Source: Nitrospira sp.
Lineage (GTDB): Bacteria; Nitrospirota; Nitrospiria; Nitrospirales; Nitrospiraceae
Length of the DNA stretch: 47,355 nucleotides
Direction: 5' to 3'
Assembly: GCA_024998645.1 (NCBI GenBank)
Contig: JACOEJ010000020.1
Coordinates: 1-47,355, forward strand
This document shows, piece after piece, positions 26,024 through 34,542 of the stretch. Under the pieces are notes generated by a model. It was not told where the DNA came from, did not search any database, and saw only the letters and a list, made by a program, of their open reading frames with translations. The stretch's first letter is position 1; the number at the start of each line of letters is the position of its first letter. The position numbers were made by a program, and so were the translations under genes.

Positions 26024-26130
26024 AATAGTCCTCCTTCAAGAGGGTTCTGTATCTGTGTACGAATGGGGTCATAATTGAGGATCTTTTCTCTGATACGGGA
26101 CGACCGTGATGTGAGATACCCATCGCGGAT

Positions 26131-26146
26131 GGACTACATATAGCTA
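26131..26146. promoter_or_regulatory. NrdR-box-like site, promoter-proximal to nrdJ
   Basis: GGACTACATATAGCTA matches the NrdR palindrome consensus ACACWATATATWGTGT at about 11 of 16 positions (ACTA-ATATAG core). It covers the -10 element of the nrdJ promoter and is centred 32 bp from the second box, the spacing typical of paired NrdR boxes. Confidence 0.6.
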
Positions 26147-26163
26147 TTCAGAACTTTTGTCAA
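26135..26163 (-). promoter_or_regulatory. sigma70-type promoter of nrdJ
   Basis: On the minus strand TTGACA (26163-26158), 17 bases, then TATGTA (26140-26135). The transcript would start near 26128, leaving a leader of about 105 bases before the GTG. I looked for a cobalamin riboswitch in this leader and did not find a recognisable B12 box. Confidence 0.6.
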
Positions 26164-26178
26164 CACTAAGTATAGTGG
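26163..26178. promoter_or_regulatory. NrdR-box-like site, distal, upstream of nrdJ
   Basis: ACACTAAGTATAGTGG is a near-perfect palindrome (ACACTA/TAGTGG) and a close match to the NrdR consensus. It overlaps the first base of the -35 element. NrdR is the nucleotide-sensing repressor of ribonucleotide reductase genes. Its own gene is not in this window. Confidence 0.75.
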
Positions 26179-26312
26179 TTGGAGCGTGATATGAGGGGAA
26201 AACCTGGGGACAGCCAATGTGCGTGTCTGATCGCTAGCTTGCGAAGATTTCGAGATACTTATCCACAGAAACAGGGCTCCAAAATGGCAGGAAATTGATC
26301 GGTAAGAACCAA

Positions 26313-26684
26313 CTAAAAAGCCAATCGTCCAATTTTAATGGTCGCCTCATCAACTCCTTCGATAGGAATGAAGTGACCAGCCACACCAATCACAACAATC
26401 TTCGTACTCACAGCCTGCGTGACATACCGACTCGCTATCCCCCAATTCTGCCGCTTCGTATGAGGGCGAACCACCTCTTGGAGAATTTTCTTGCTCTGAC
26501 TTTGGAAGACCTGCCGGATAAATTGCTGCTCGCGGCTGGGAGCACTGCGATCCATTCGATCAATCGCCTTTCCCAATTCCCCCTCCACAAACTGCAGATA
26601 GTCCTCCATCGTTGGATTGGATAAGGCCAGCCCCACCGCCACACCCAGCGCAACCACGATGCTCACGAGACGAAGAAGGCTCAT
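26313..26684 (-). CDS. DUF4359-like exported protein
   Basis: 123 residues from the ATG at 26684, preceded by GGGGGTG. The N-terminal hydrophobic segment (LLRLVSIVVALGVAVGLALS) is a signal peptide or anchor, followed by NPTMEDYLQFVEGEL. The C-terminal part has RQNWGIASRYVT and VVIGVAGHFIPIEG. This order (NP-x-Y near the start, then RQN-x-G and a GV-x-G-x-F strand) fits DUF4359 as I remember it. Function unknown. It is divergent from the next gene. Confidence 0.65.
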   Translation of the reverse strand: MSLLRLVSIVVALGVAVGLALSNPTMEDYLQFVEGELGKAIDRMDRSAPSREQQFIRQVFQSQSKKILQEVVRPHTKRQNWGIASRYVTQAVSTKIVVIGVAGHFIPIEGVDEATIKIGRLAF

Positions 26685-26734
26685 ATCACCCCCAATGAGA
26701 TCAACTGGTCGCCTACAGCACAAAAGCCTCGAGT

Positions 26735-26763
26735 TTGACAAACCGAAACCGGCTGATTAGCCT
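26735..26763 (+). promoter_or_regulatory. sigma70-type promoter for the small membrane protein gene
   Basis: TTGACA (26735-26740), 17 bases, then TAGCCT (26758-26763), about 60 bases before the ATG at 26822. The leader contains the inverted repeat CCGCTC/GAGCGG. Confidence 0.5.
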
Positions 26764-26821
26764 AGCCCCGCACCACCGCTCCCGATCGCGATAGAGCGGC
26801 CACATCTCACAGGAGGATCTC

Positions 26822-27115
26822 ATGTTTGTTTGGAGTAAACGCCTGGTTGCCGTGTTGCTGGGAAGCTTCATGCTCTTACTCATGGTCTTCCTCCTGCAAG
26901 GCTCACCGGATAGCGGGAGCGGCCTGAAGATACACACCACCCGATGGATGGCTCTCAACTATGCCGGCCTCATGATCTGGATCTTCGTCTGGATGATCGA
27001 CCAGGCCCGCGTCCGTGGAAAGAATGTCTGGCTCTGGCTCGTGCCGTTCCTTTTTGCCCCGCTGGCAACCCTCATGCTTTTCGTGCTGTTTCTCCAGCGC
27101 AAGCTGTCGTCTTAG
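26822..27115 (+). CDS. small inner-membrane protein, unknown
   Basis: 97 residues with AGGAGG five bases upstream. Three hydrophobic stretches are visible (about 8-26, 44-59 and 69-91), the last ending in the basic QRKLSS. There is no catalytic motif and I do not recognise the family. Its last 4 bases overlap the end of the convergent AmpG-like gene. Confidence 0.7.
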   Translation: MFVWSKRLVAVLLGSFMLLLMVFLLQGSPDSGSGLKIHTTRWMALNYAGLMIWIFVWMIDQARVRGKNVWLWLVPFLFAPLATLMLFVLFLQRKLSS

Positions 27116-28416
27116 CGGGTACCAGCCGGCTGAACCGGTACGACGGCTGGGACGACCGGCGCAACTTGACTGGCCGGACCAAAGGAAATTCGTTCCCGTA
27201 CACGCCATACCGCCCAGAGACCGGGCAGCGCCACGACAAAGGTCAGCAGAAAAAATTGGCCCCACCCGACCGCCGCGACAACATCGGCGGAAGGGCGACC
27301 GGCAAATACGCGACCGAGGGCTTCGAGCGAGGACAGCAGCGCAAATTGCGTGGCCGTATACCGCGGATCACAGAGCGACATCACCAAGGCGACAAACGCC
27401 GCAGTGCCCATCCCCCCGGTGATATTTTCAATCATTACCACGGTGGCAAGCAACGCCGCACTCTTCCCCGCCCAGGCCAGCACCACAAATCCGAGATTCG
27501 ACACAGCCTGCAACAGACCGAATAGCAAGAGCGACTGCACGAGCCCCATCCGTGCCATCAAGAGGCCACCGAACAGCGCGCCCAGCAACGTCGCCAGAAT
27601 CCCGATACCCTTCACATACCCGACTTCCCCGGCGGTGAATCCGACGCCACCGATGAGAAACGCGGTTTGGAGCGAAGAGGCAAAGGCATCGCCAAGTTTG
27701 TAGAGCACAATCACAGCCAAAAATCCGACCGCATGAGGGCGCATGAAGAATTCAGCAAGCGGCGCACCGATCGCTTCACCCATCGTCTTCGGAGCGTCAG
27801 CCACCCTGCCCGGCTCTGGACTTAGGAAGATAATCGCGGTACCGATCACCATGAGCCCGGCCAACAGCAGATAGGTCGTTTGCCAACCCACCAGATCCGC
27901 GATGACCAGGGCCCCGGCCCCGGCCACTAACAATGCGATCCGGTATCCGTTCACCCATACGGCTGCGCCGAATCCCCGCTCCTGGGATTCCAACGTCTCG
28001 GTCCGATAGGCGTCGAAGACAATGTCGAGCGAGGCCGCGAGAAAGGCCACGAGCAGGGCAAAGACCGCAAGCAGCTCCGGATGATGCCGCGGGCTCGTCA
28101 CCGCCATCAGGACCACGCCGAGCGCGACACAGAGCTGCGTCAGCACCATCCAGCCCCGCCGACGCCCCAGCCAGGGAGGAACCAACCGATCGATGACCGG
28201 CGCCCAGAGAAACTTGAGCGTATAGGGCAATCCCACCAGCGTGAAAATACCGATGGTTTTCAGATCCACCCCCTCCACTGTCAGCCAGGCTTGCAGCGTC
28301 CCGGCCGTGAGCGCCAGCGGAAGTCCGGACAGAAATCCAAGAGGGAACATGACCGCCAAACGGCGGTTCAACAAGGCAAGGGGTATGAACTTAGAGAAAT
28401 TCATTCGATTCGTCAT
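27112..28416 (-). CDS. ampG: AmpG-like MFS permease
   Basis: 434 residues with about 12 membrane segments. The N-terminus LLNRRLAVMFPLGFLSGLPL, the stretch GIFTLVGLPYTLKFLWAPVI and the basic loop DRLVPPWLGRRRGW match the AmpG family, which imports anhydro-muropeptides for cell-wall recycling. The C-terminal half has FVALVMSLCDPRYTATQFAL, also typical. An in-frame ATG at 28404 is an alternative start, and neither start has a clear ribosome site. Substrate is inferred from the family. Confidence 0.88.
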   Translation of the reverse strand: MTNRMNFSKFIPLALLNRRLAVMFPLGFLSGLPLALTAGTLQAWLTVEGVDLKTIGIFTLVGLPYTLKFLWAPVIDRLVPPWLGRRRGWMVLTQLCVALGVVLMAVTSPRHHPELLAVFALLVAFLAASLDIVFDAYRTETLESQERGFGAAVWVNGYRIALLVAGAGALVIADLVGWQTTYLLLAGLMVIGTAIIFLSPEPGRVADAPKTMGEAIGAPLAEFFMRPHAVGFLAVIVLYKLGDAFASSLQTAFLIGGVGFTAGEVGYVKGIGILATLLGALFGGLLMARMGLVQSLLLFGLLQAVSNLGFVVLAWAGKSAALLATVVMIENITGGMGTAAFVALVMSLCDPRYTATQFALLSSLEALGRVFAGRPSADVVAAVGWGQFFLLTFVVALPGLWAVWRVRERISFGPASQVAPVVPAVVPVQPAGTR

Positions 28417-28576
28417 TCGTGAACAGCGCGCAAGACGCAGATTGCTCCTGCAGATGAACTAGAGAGCAGAATACCATTTAACAGGAACTCTTCCGCAGCA
28501 GAATCTGGAATCCCACGCAGACTCGCAAGAGGGACGAGCCTGACACCATTCAAACGACACCGTGAACTGAATGACG

Positions 28577-28984
28577 CTAACAGGGTTGGCCGTTAAACGC
28601 ACAGGGTTTGTACCGCAAAATATCGAAGTCGATATTTTCCTGATACACGCGCTCGTTGCCGTTCACTCCGTCCTGCTCGGGATCATTCCACATCGTGTGA
28701 TCCCACCAGTAAAAAAGCGGTTGCTCCTCGGTCTGGTAGATGGGATTGCCGTAGTTACTCCGCGCATACTCCTGCACAAGCCGGCCTGTCACATAATCCA
28801 CCTGCCCGTTCCCCTTCAAAGAATAGAGCATAATGAACAAACGCGCTTCATGGTCATAGAGCTCATCGAGCCGCGTTGTCAGCTCCGGTTCAACCGGCAA
28901 GACTCCGTGGGAAGCGGTACGGGCGGGCACGATCAAGAGAGAGGCGATCAGCAGTGTGAGCATCCAGGTCGCTCGTGAGATCAT
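28577..28984 (-). CDS. secreted protein of unknown function
   Basis: 135 residues from the ATG at 28984, with GGGAGG upstream. The N-terminus is a signal peptide (MISRATWMLTLLIASLLIVP, cleavage near ARTASHG). The mature part is acidic and aromatic (EEQPLFYWWDHTMWNDPEQD) and ends in two cysteines, CAFNGQPC, which could form a disulphide. I do not recognise the family. Confidence 0.65.
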   Translation of the reverse strand: MISRATWMLTLLIASLLIVPARTASHGVLPVEPELTTRLDELYDHEARLFIMLYSLKGNGQVDYVTGRLVQEYARSNYGNPIYQTEEQPLFYWWDHTMWNDPEQDGVNGNERVYQENIDFDILRYKPCAFNGQPC

Positions 28985-29097
28985 CTCGGCACCTCCCGGC
29001 AAGTCCGCACACTCTATCGATCTGGAAAATCACTGTCAATTCGACGCCGTCTTCCCACCTTGCCCCTCTCGCAACCCCTCCCCTATAATGCCACCGG

Positions 29098-30447
29098 ATG
29101 ATCACGAACGCTGCACAACCACGCGCCTCGCTTCATACACTCGGCTGCCGGCTCAACCAGGCGGAAACCGCCGTGCTCGGTGAACGACTGCGGCAGGATG
29201 GCTATCGCCTGGTCGCATTCGGCGAACCCACAGACCTTCTCGTCCTCAATACCTGCTCTGTCACGGAAGACGCCGAACGGACCTCCCGGTATCTCATTCG
29301 CAAGACACTCAAACATTCGCCCAACGCCTTTATTGCCGTCACCGGCTGCTATGCCCAGACGGGACCGGAAGGATTGAAGAAACAGGCCGGCATCGACCTG
29401 ATCGTCGGCAATCAATACAAGCTCGACCTCCCGACCTTTCTGCCGCCAAGCGATCGTCTGCAGAAGTACGCGGCGCCGGTCGTGCATCGCACCAAGACCA
29501 TCGCCCCGGAGGACTTTGAACTTCCCGAGTATGGCGCACCGGATTCCACCCGCGCACCGCTCAAAATTCAGGACGGCTGCAGTACCATGTGCAGCTTCTG
29601 CCTGATTCCCTTTGCGCGAGGCCGGGAACGAAGCCGCCTGCTCGACGATCTGTTGCGCGAGGCCGAGTTCCTGGCTGAACAGGAAGTTCGGGAAGTCGTT
29701 TTGACCGGCGTGAACATCGGACAATACAACCAGGCCGGTGCGGATCTCTGTACCGTGATCACCCGGCTGGAAACCATCCCCGGCCTGGAACGCATCCGGA
29801 TTTCCTCCATCGAGCCGACCACGGTCACCGATCAGTTGCTGGAACTGATGGCCTCGTCATCCAAACTCTGCCCCTATCTCCACATACCGCTCCAAAGTGG
29901 AGATGACAGGATCTTGGCCGCAATGAACCGCTCGTACTCGGCGCAGGATTATGTGCAGCTGATCCATCGCGCCTTACATAAGATTCCCAACCTGGGACTC
30001 GGCACAGATATCATGGTCGGCTTTCCCGGGGAGGATGAGACAGCCTTCGGCAATACGCTGAAGCTGGCCACCGAACTTCCCTTCGCCTATTTCCACGTGT
30101 TTCCATTTTCGCCAAGACCGGGGACTGCAGCAGTGAAAATAGCCAATTCTGTCAACGTTACGCAGATGAAAAAACGGACCGCCATCTTAACGAGTCTCTC
30201 ACAGGCCAAACGCCTCGCCGTCCATGATAGACATATTGGAACAACGATTCCGGTCTTATTCGAAGCGGGTCGCCATGACGGTTTCGCGGTTGGCACGACA
30301 TCCACATTCCTGAAAGTTGCGGTCCCTTCGCGTTCTGAACTTACGAACCAGATGCATTCCGTCACCATCACCGCCGCCAGCGAACGTTGGGCTGTCGGGC
30401 ACCTGGCAGCTCAGCCGGCTGCCACGACAATGTTGCCGATACTATGA
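29098..30447 (+). CDS. mtaB: tRNA t6A37 methylthiotransferase MtaB
   Basis: Radical-SAM enzyme that adds a methylthio group to t6A37 of tRNAs reading ANN codons, giving ms2t6A. 449 residues. The N-terminal UPF0004 domain has the three cluster-binding cysteines in TLGCRLNQAE, LNTCSVTEDA and TGCYAQ. The radical SAM CxxxCxxC is in DGCSTMCSFC. The start LGCRLNQAET and the overall form fit MtaB rather than MiaB or RimO. It overlaps miaB by 4 bases (ATGA). Confidence 0.92.
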   Translation: MITNAAQPRASLHTLGCRLNQAETAVLGERLRQDGYRLVAFGEPTDLLVLNTCSVTEDAERTSRYLIRKTLKHSPNAFIAVTGCYAQTGPEGLKKQAGIDLIVGNQYKLDLPTFLPPSDRLQKYAAPVVHRTKTIAPEDFELPEYGAPDSTRAPLKIQDGCSTMCSFCLIPFARGRERSRLLDDLLREAEFLAEQEVREVVLTGVNIGQYNQAGADLCTVITRLETIPGLERIRISSIEPTTVTDQLLELMASSSKLCPYLHIPLQSGDDRILAAMNRSYSAQDYVQLIHRALHKIPNLGLGTDIMVGFPGEDETAFGNTLKLATELPFAYFHVFPFSPRPGTAAVKIANSVNVTQMKKRTAILTSLSQAKRLAVHDRHIGTTIPVLFEAGRHDGFAVGTTSTFLKVAVPSRSELTNQMHSVTITAASERWAVGHLAAQPAATTMLPIL

Positions 30448-31778
30448 CGAACAAGACCACACCGCATCTCGTCCATATTGAAACATTCGGCTGTCAGATG
30501 AACGAATCTGACAGCGAGCTCGTCCGCTCATTACTCAAACAGGACGGGTTCGCCTTCACCGAAGACCGTGAGCGGGCCGATGTCATGCTGATGAACACCT
30601 GCGCCATCCGGGAGAACGCGCACAACAAGGTCTACGGCCACCTCGGAGAATTGCAGGCGGTCAAGAAAGAACGCCCGCTCGTTGTTGGCGTGTTGGGTTG
30701 CATGGCGCAAAGCCTCAAAGATGAGTTAACGAAAAAAGTGCCGCTGATCGACGTACTCGCCGGTCCCGACGCTTATCGCCAGCTCCCCATGTTGATTACG
30801 AATGCGTTGCAGGCGCAGGAACAGGGGTTTGCGAAGAAGTCTTTTGCCCTGGACCTTTCCGAATACGAAACCTACGAGGGCGTGCTGCCGGATCGTGAAG
30901 GCGGAGTCAATGCCTGGATCACTGTCATGCGCGGCTGCGACAATTTCTGCAGTTTTTGCGTAGTCCCGTATACCCGCGGACGTGAGCGTTCACGCGATCC
31001 TCAGAGCGTCCTGGCCGAAGCGCAACAAGCCGCATCTCTCGGATACAAACAAATTACACTGCTCGGGCAGAATGTGAACTCTTACCGATCCGACGACTGG
31101 GACTTTGCCAGACTCATCGCAGCCGTAGCCGATACCCCCGGCATCGAACGGGTCCGCTTTACCTCGCCACACCCCAAGGACTACCCGCGTTCACTGCTCG
31201 AGGCCATCGCCTCACACCCGAAGATCTGCAAGCATATCCATCTGCCGCTCCAATCCGGGAGCGATCGCATTCTCGATCTGATGGGACGCGAGTACACCGC
31301 CGCTGATTACGCCAAGCTGGTTGACCAGATCAAGGGAATGATACCGGACATCGTCCTGACCACCGACATCATCTGTGGATTTAGTACTGAGACCGAGCAA
31401 GACTTCGAGAACACTTGCCGGCTCGTCGAGCAGACCCGGTTCCATTCAGCCTTCGTCTTTGCCTACTCTGAACGGAAGAACACCATCGCCGCCAGAAAAT
31501 TTCAGGACGACATACTGGAAGAAGTGAAAGGGAACCGCGTCAAACGGCTCGTGGAACTCCAACGTGAGATCGGCGGGGCAAGAAACCGTGAATATCTTGG
31601 CCAGACGCTCCCGATTCTCGTGGAACGGGAAGCCACCCGCTCACCCGACCGTTGGATGGGCAAAACCGACGGAAATATTGCGGTGATCTGGGATAAAGCC
31701 CTTGAACCGCTCCAGCCTGGCAGATTAACGTATCGTCGGATCACCGGCTCATCGGTTGCCGCGCTGTTCGCCGAGTAA
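30444..31778 (+). CDS. miaB: tRNA i6A37 methylthiotransferase MiaB
   Basis: Radical-SAM enzyme converting i6A37 to ms2i6A37 in tRNAs that read UNN codons. 444 residues from the ATG at 30444, coupled to mtaB by a 4-base overlap. The N-terminal cluster cysteines are in ETFGCQMNESDSE, MNTCAIRENA and LGCMAQ. CxxxCxxC is in RGCDNFCSFC and the MiaB-typical VVPYTRGRERSRDP follows. The C-terminal TRAM domain (PILVEREATRSPDRWMGKTD) binds tRNA. A separate miaA would be needed and is not in the window. Confidence 0.95.
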   Translation: MTNKTTPHLVHIETFGCQMNESDSELVRSLLKQDGFAFTEDRERADVMLMNTCAIRENAHNKVYGHLGELQAVKKERPLVVGVLGCMAQSLKDELTKKVPLIDVLAGPDAYRQLPMLITNALQAQEQGFAKKSFALDLSEYETYEGVLPDREGGVNAWITVMRGCDNFCSFCVVPYTRGRERSRDPQSVLAEAQQAASLGYKQITLLGQNVNSYRSDDWDFARLIAAVADTPGIERVRFTSPHPKDYPRSLLEAIASHPKICKHIHLPLQSGSDRILDLMGREYTAADYAKLVDQIKGMIPDIVLTTDIICGFSTETEQDFENTCRLVEQTRFHSAFVFAYSERKNTIAARKFQDDILEEVKGNRVKRLVELQREIGGARNREYLGQTLPILVEREATRSPDRWMGKTDGNIAVIWDKALEPLQPGRLTYRRITGSSVAALFAE

Positions 31779-32169
31779 TCTCTAGAAAATCCGCGCGGCA
31801 TCATCTTAGTTTCCGACCCTTTTTCCATTTCTCCTTCATCAGGAAACTCTAGTCAGCACAGGAACATTCTTGCACGTGTACTCCAGGCACTGAACATTTT
31901 CTGACACAATTCCGTCAAGAAAGACTCGTCAATCCCGAAGCTTCCTTTATCATCTGCCTCTCTTCCCGTACATCGTCATATCTATAAAATCCATCCATCC
32001 ACGCACAACACTTTCCATCAATAATTCACGCAACAAATTGATTTATTTAACAAGATAACTGATCCCGCCCTCTATCACCGCATCATCTTCCACGAAGATA
32101 AAGACCACGCTGTCCCACGGGAAATTATTTTTCCCTCGAAATTGAGATAATTTTCCCCTTACTTCTCAA
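31779..32169. other. AT-rich intergenic stretch after miaB
   Basis: Nearly 400 bases without a convincing gene on either strand, visibly more AT-rich than the surroundings. Apart from the inverted repeat near its right end and the sigma54-like site just beyond, I see nothing identifiable. Confidence 0.5.
32119..32135. repeat. inverted repeat GGGAAA-N5-TTTCCC (possible activator site)
   Basis: A perfect six-base inverted repeat with a five-base spacer. A related half-site, GATAATTTTCCC, lies at 32147-32158 in reverse orientation. It stands about 35-50 bases upstream of the sigma54-like element, where an enhancer-binding protein could act. That role is inference. Confidence 0.4.
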
Positions 32170-32185
32170 TGGCATGTCATTTGCT
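32170..32185 (+). promoter_or_regulatory. sigma54-type promoter
   Basis: TGGCATGTCATTTGCT matches the -24/-12 consensus TGGCAC-N5-TTGCW with the invariant GG and GC separated by exactly 10 bases. The start would be near 32196. Downstream are the 27-codon microprotein and the lipoprotein gene. Transcription from such a site would need an activator ATPase. Confidence 0.6.
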
Positions 32186-32257
32186 TACCAAGAAGGAACA
32201 AAAGAGACCCAAAAGAGTCAACCAACACATTAATCATCAAACCAAGCGGACTGGCGC

Positions 32258-32341
32258 ATGACACTCGAAACAATTATTTCACTGGGCGTTTTTGGATGGA
32301 TGGCTGTAGGCATGGTACTCATGGGCCTCGGCATCTGGTAA
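32258..32341 (+). CDS. 27-residue single-span membrane microprotein
   Basis: An ATG at 32258 opens 27 codons: MTLETIISLGVFGWMAVGMV followed by LMGLGIW and TAA. Almost the whole length is one hydrophobic helix with a short polar N-terminus. The upstream AAGCGGA is only a weak ribosome site. It is the first open frame after the sigma54-like promoter and lies 80 bases before the lipoprotein start. It is too short to assign a family. Clear helix-like composition supports coding. Confidence 0.45.
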   Translation: MTLETIISLGVFGWMAVGMVLMGLGIW

Positions 32342-32421
32342 CCCTCCAAACGCCAGTTCAGTATTTAGGCAGCACCCTTACACACACCGATATTTTCCCA
32401 CCCATAGGAAAAGGAGCAGCC

Positions 32422-33405
32422 ATGCATTCTATTCGCAACGATCAGATCCGATATATGACAACAGGATTGTTTCTGACAGCCGTACTCTTTAGCGGCTGTT
32501 CCATGGTCTCGGGATCCCAGTCCATGCATCAGAGCGCCAAAGGCTCTGTCTACCTCGAAGAGGTCTCTGAATGGTCCTTCGAAGCCAATCACCCGACGAT
32601 AATCGATCAGAACACGATGCTGAAAATTGTAAAAGGCGTCATGACCGAAGAGGCCGCCTCGGCCTCGAACAGAATGCCCGCGAGTGGCAGTAAGCCGATG
32701 AGAGTATTCAGCGATGGAGATGCCGAGTTTCTCGCTCCCCTGCTAGCCCAAGGATTGTCGCAAGCGAAACCGGAACAGATTGTCGGTTTCCGTGTATCTT
32801 CATCGGCAGGGTCAGGCGCTGCACCCACCGCGGGCACCCTTTATGTGCAACATGGCGCGGCCTATTTCACCATCTCGTCTCCCAAGGGGATGAAAGCCGC
32901 CGGGTTCATGCCGAAATCGGCTGCCCACATCGAGTCGGCGCCCTCGTTTGCGGCCAACGGTGCCGCCGGCGCCATGTCGATGGTGATTGACTATACGGCG
33001 CTGGCCAGAGCGTCAATGCCGGCTGCGATGCCCGTAGCGGCTATGGCAACCCCGGCGCCCATCGCACAGCCTACGTTTTCAGCTCCTGTGAAAGTCGCAG
33101 CCAGACAAGAATCTCCAGTATCAGCTCCCGCTGCTGCGATGAGCGATATATCCGCATCTGCGGACAAACCGACGAGTGATATGACCACAGAAGACATCCT
33201 CAATAGGAAGTTGGACGAACTACGCCAGGCGAGAGAAGCCAACGCCCTGAAGGAATCGGAGCTCAAAATCCTTCGCAAGGAAACGGAATGGATGAAGAAG
33301 GAACTTCGGGAACGCACCGCCGAGCGCGATGCGATGAAAGCCAAGGCCGTCTCATCGAAGCCGGCACCCAAGAAGAAGCCCGCTGAGCTTCAGCCGACTC
33401 GATAG
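32422..33405 (+). CDS. lipoprotein with C-terminal coiled coil
   Basis: 327 residues from the ATG at 32422, preceded by AAGGAG; the frame is open further upstream without a site. The lipobox is LFSGC (Cys26). Residues about 45-160 form a domain with FSDGDAEFLAPLLAQGLSQA and TAGTLYVQHGAAYFTI. That domain reappears in the SHOCT protein at 41 kb. A 60-residue Ala/Pro-rich linker follows, then a charged coiled coil (about 255-315) and a Lys/Pro-rich tail. Function unknown; envelope location is likely. Confidence 0.75.
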   Translation: MHSIRNDQIRYMTTGLFLTAVLFSGCSMVSGSQSMHQSAKGSVYLEEVSEWSFEANHPTIIDQNTMLKIVKGVMTEEAASASNRMPASGSKPMRVFSDGDAEFLAPLLAQGLSQAKPEQIVGFRVSSSAGSGAAPTAGTLYVQHGAAYFTISSPKGMKAAGFMPKSAAHIESAPSFAANGAAGAMSMVIDYTALARASMPAAMPVAAMATPAPIAQPTFSAPVKVAARQESPVSAPAAAMSDISASADKPTSDMTTEDILNRKLDELRQAREANALKESELKILRKETEWMKKELRERTAERDAMKAKAVSSKPAPKKKPAELQPTR

Positions 33406-33418
33406 GGGGAAACCATAT

Positions 33419-34135
33419 CTATAGTAGCTCCAGCAACTCCGGCTGGAGCAAGACCACCTCACTGGACAGGGGCTGCCGGAAATTCATCCGGCAAAAACAG
33501 GCATACGTGACATACGTATCTTGTAGGCAATACCGGGCCAGCTCCTGTCCCTGCCCCTTCTCCCACATCTCTGCCACCTGCGATCCACTGCCCGACTTGG
33601 TTTCCACATGAAGCGCGCGTGCCAACACATCCAGTTTGACCCACCCCCGCGTGTCCCAGTTACTCCAGATCGCCATCGTGTCATAGACAGGTTCGGCTCG
33701 AAACTTCGCCAGATTGATGTCGTAGCTCGGTTTTACCTGGTGGATAATCGATCGCTTTTTAATAAACGGGAGATCGAATCCCAGGCCGTTATGAGTAATG
33801 AACAAGGTGGGCCGGTCCTGCGCAATCCTCGCCCAGAACTGACGGAGTAATTCCTTTTCATTGCTCCCATACCAGGCCACCGCGCTGCGCGCTTCCATCT
33901 GATCGGAGAATTCGAGCAGGCCGATGCAGACGATCTTACTGAACGTCCCATCGAACGCCGATTTGGCATACTGCTCATCTTCTGCATGGCGCGCTTCTTC
34001 AGCAGCACCGGCTTCAAAAAGGTCCAGCCCCCCGTGCCTGGACAACTCCTCCTCCGGCGGATGCTCTTTTCCGACAAGGTGTGCCCATTCCGCACGCGGC
34101 GCTTGAATCGTCTCAATATCCAATACGACTTTCAT
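33419..34135 (-). CDS. predicted DEDDy 3'-5' exonuclease (PolB-exo-like)
   Basis: 238 residues. The three exonuclease motifs are visible: LDIET near the start (Asp and Glu), THNGLGFDLPF (Asp) and YCLQDTYVTY (Asp with Tyr, the DEDDy form). This matches the predicted exonuclease family related to the proofreading domain of family-B polymerases, without a polymerase domain. Its ATG overlaps the Nudix stop by 4 bases, placing it third in a mutY-Nudix-exonuclease operon. Confidence 0.85.
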   Translation of the reverse strand: MKVVLDIETIQAPRAEWAHLVGKEHPPEEELSRHGGLDLFEAGAAEEARHAEDEQYAKSAFDGTFSKIVCIGLLEFSDQMEARSAVAWYGSNEKELLRQFWARIAQDRPTLFITHNGLGFDLPFIKKRSIIHQVKPSYDINLAKFRAEPVYDTMAIWSNWDTRGWVKLDVLARALHVETKSGSGSQVAEMWEKGQGQELARYCLQDTYVTYACFCRMNFRQPLSSEVVLLQPELLELL

Positions 34136-34536
34136 TGCGACTCCATTACCGCATCACGCTGCAGAGACTCGAGGATGACTCCGTCAGCAGGTGGAAATGT
34201 GAACTGATTGAATTCTTCCGGCAACACCCAACGAAGCTCCGCGCAATCCAACGCCTCAGCTTCGCCGCTTTCAATGGAGCAACGGAAGAAATGTAGCTCC
34301 ACGATCTTCTCCGGATACTCATGCCGCACAATCCGATAGGGCATGGGAATGCCGACCAGCACGTTTAACTCTTCATGCAGTTCTCGCCGAAGGCATTCTT
34401 CCAGCGATTCTCCGCCTTCACGCTTTCCCCCGGGGAATTCCCAATAGCCGGCGAGATGCACACCGGCCTTTCGCCGGGCAATCAGGTACCGTCCATCGCG
34501 CTGAATCAAACCGGCAGCAACTTCGATGACTGTCAT
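34132..34536 (-). CDS. MutT-like Nudix hydrolase
   Basis: 134 residues. A near-complete Nudix box, GGKREGGESLEECLRRELHE followed by EL, carries the metal-binding glutamates. The start EVAAGLIQRDGRYLIARRKA and GYWEFPGGK are typical of MutT-type 8-oxo-dGTP diphosphatases. It starts 6 bases after the short mutY and overlaps the exonuclease. Substrate is inferred from similarity and context. Confidence 0.88.
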   Translation of the reverse strand: MTVIEVAAGLIQRDGRYLIARRKAGVHLAGYWEFPGGKREGGESLEECLRRELHEELNVLVGIPMPYRIVRHEYPEKIVELHFFRCSIESGEAEALDCAELRWVLPEEFNQFTFPPADGVILESLQRDAVMESQ

Positions 34537-34542
34537 ATCCGC

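Noticed and set aside
26024..26130. Cobalamin riboswitch upstream of nrdJ
   Set aside because: The enzyme needs B12, but the roughly 105-base leader is too short and lacks a recognisable B12-box sequence.
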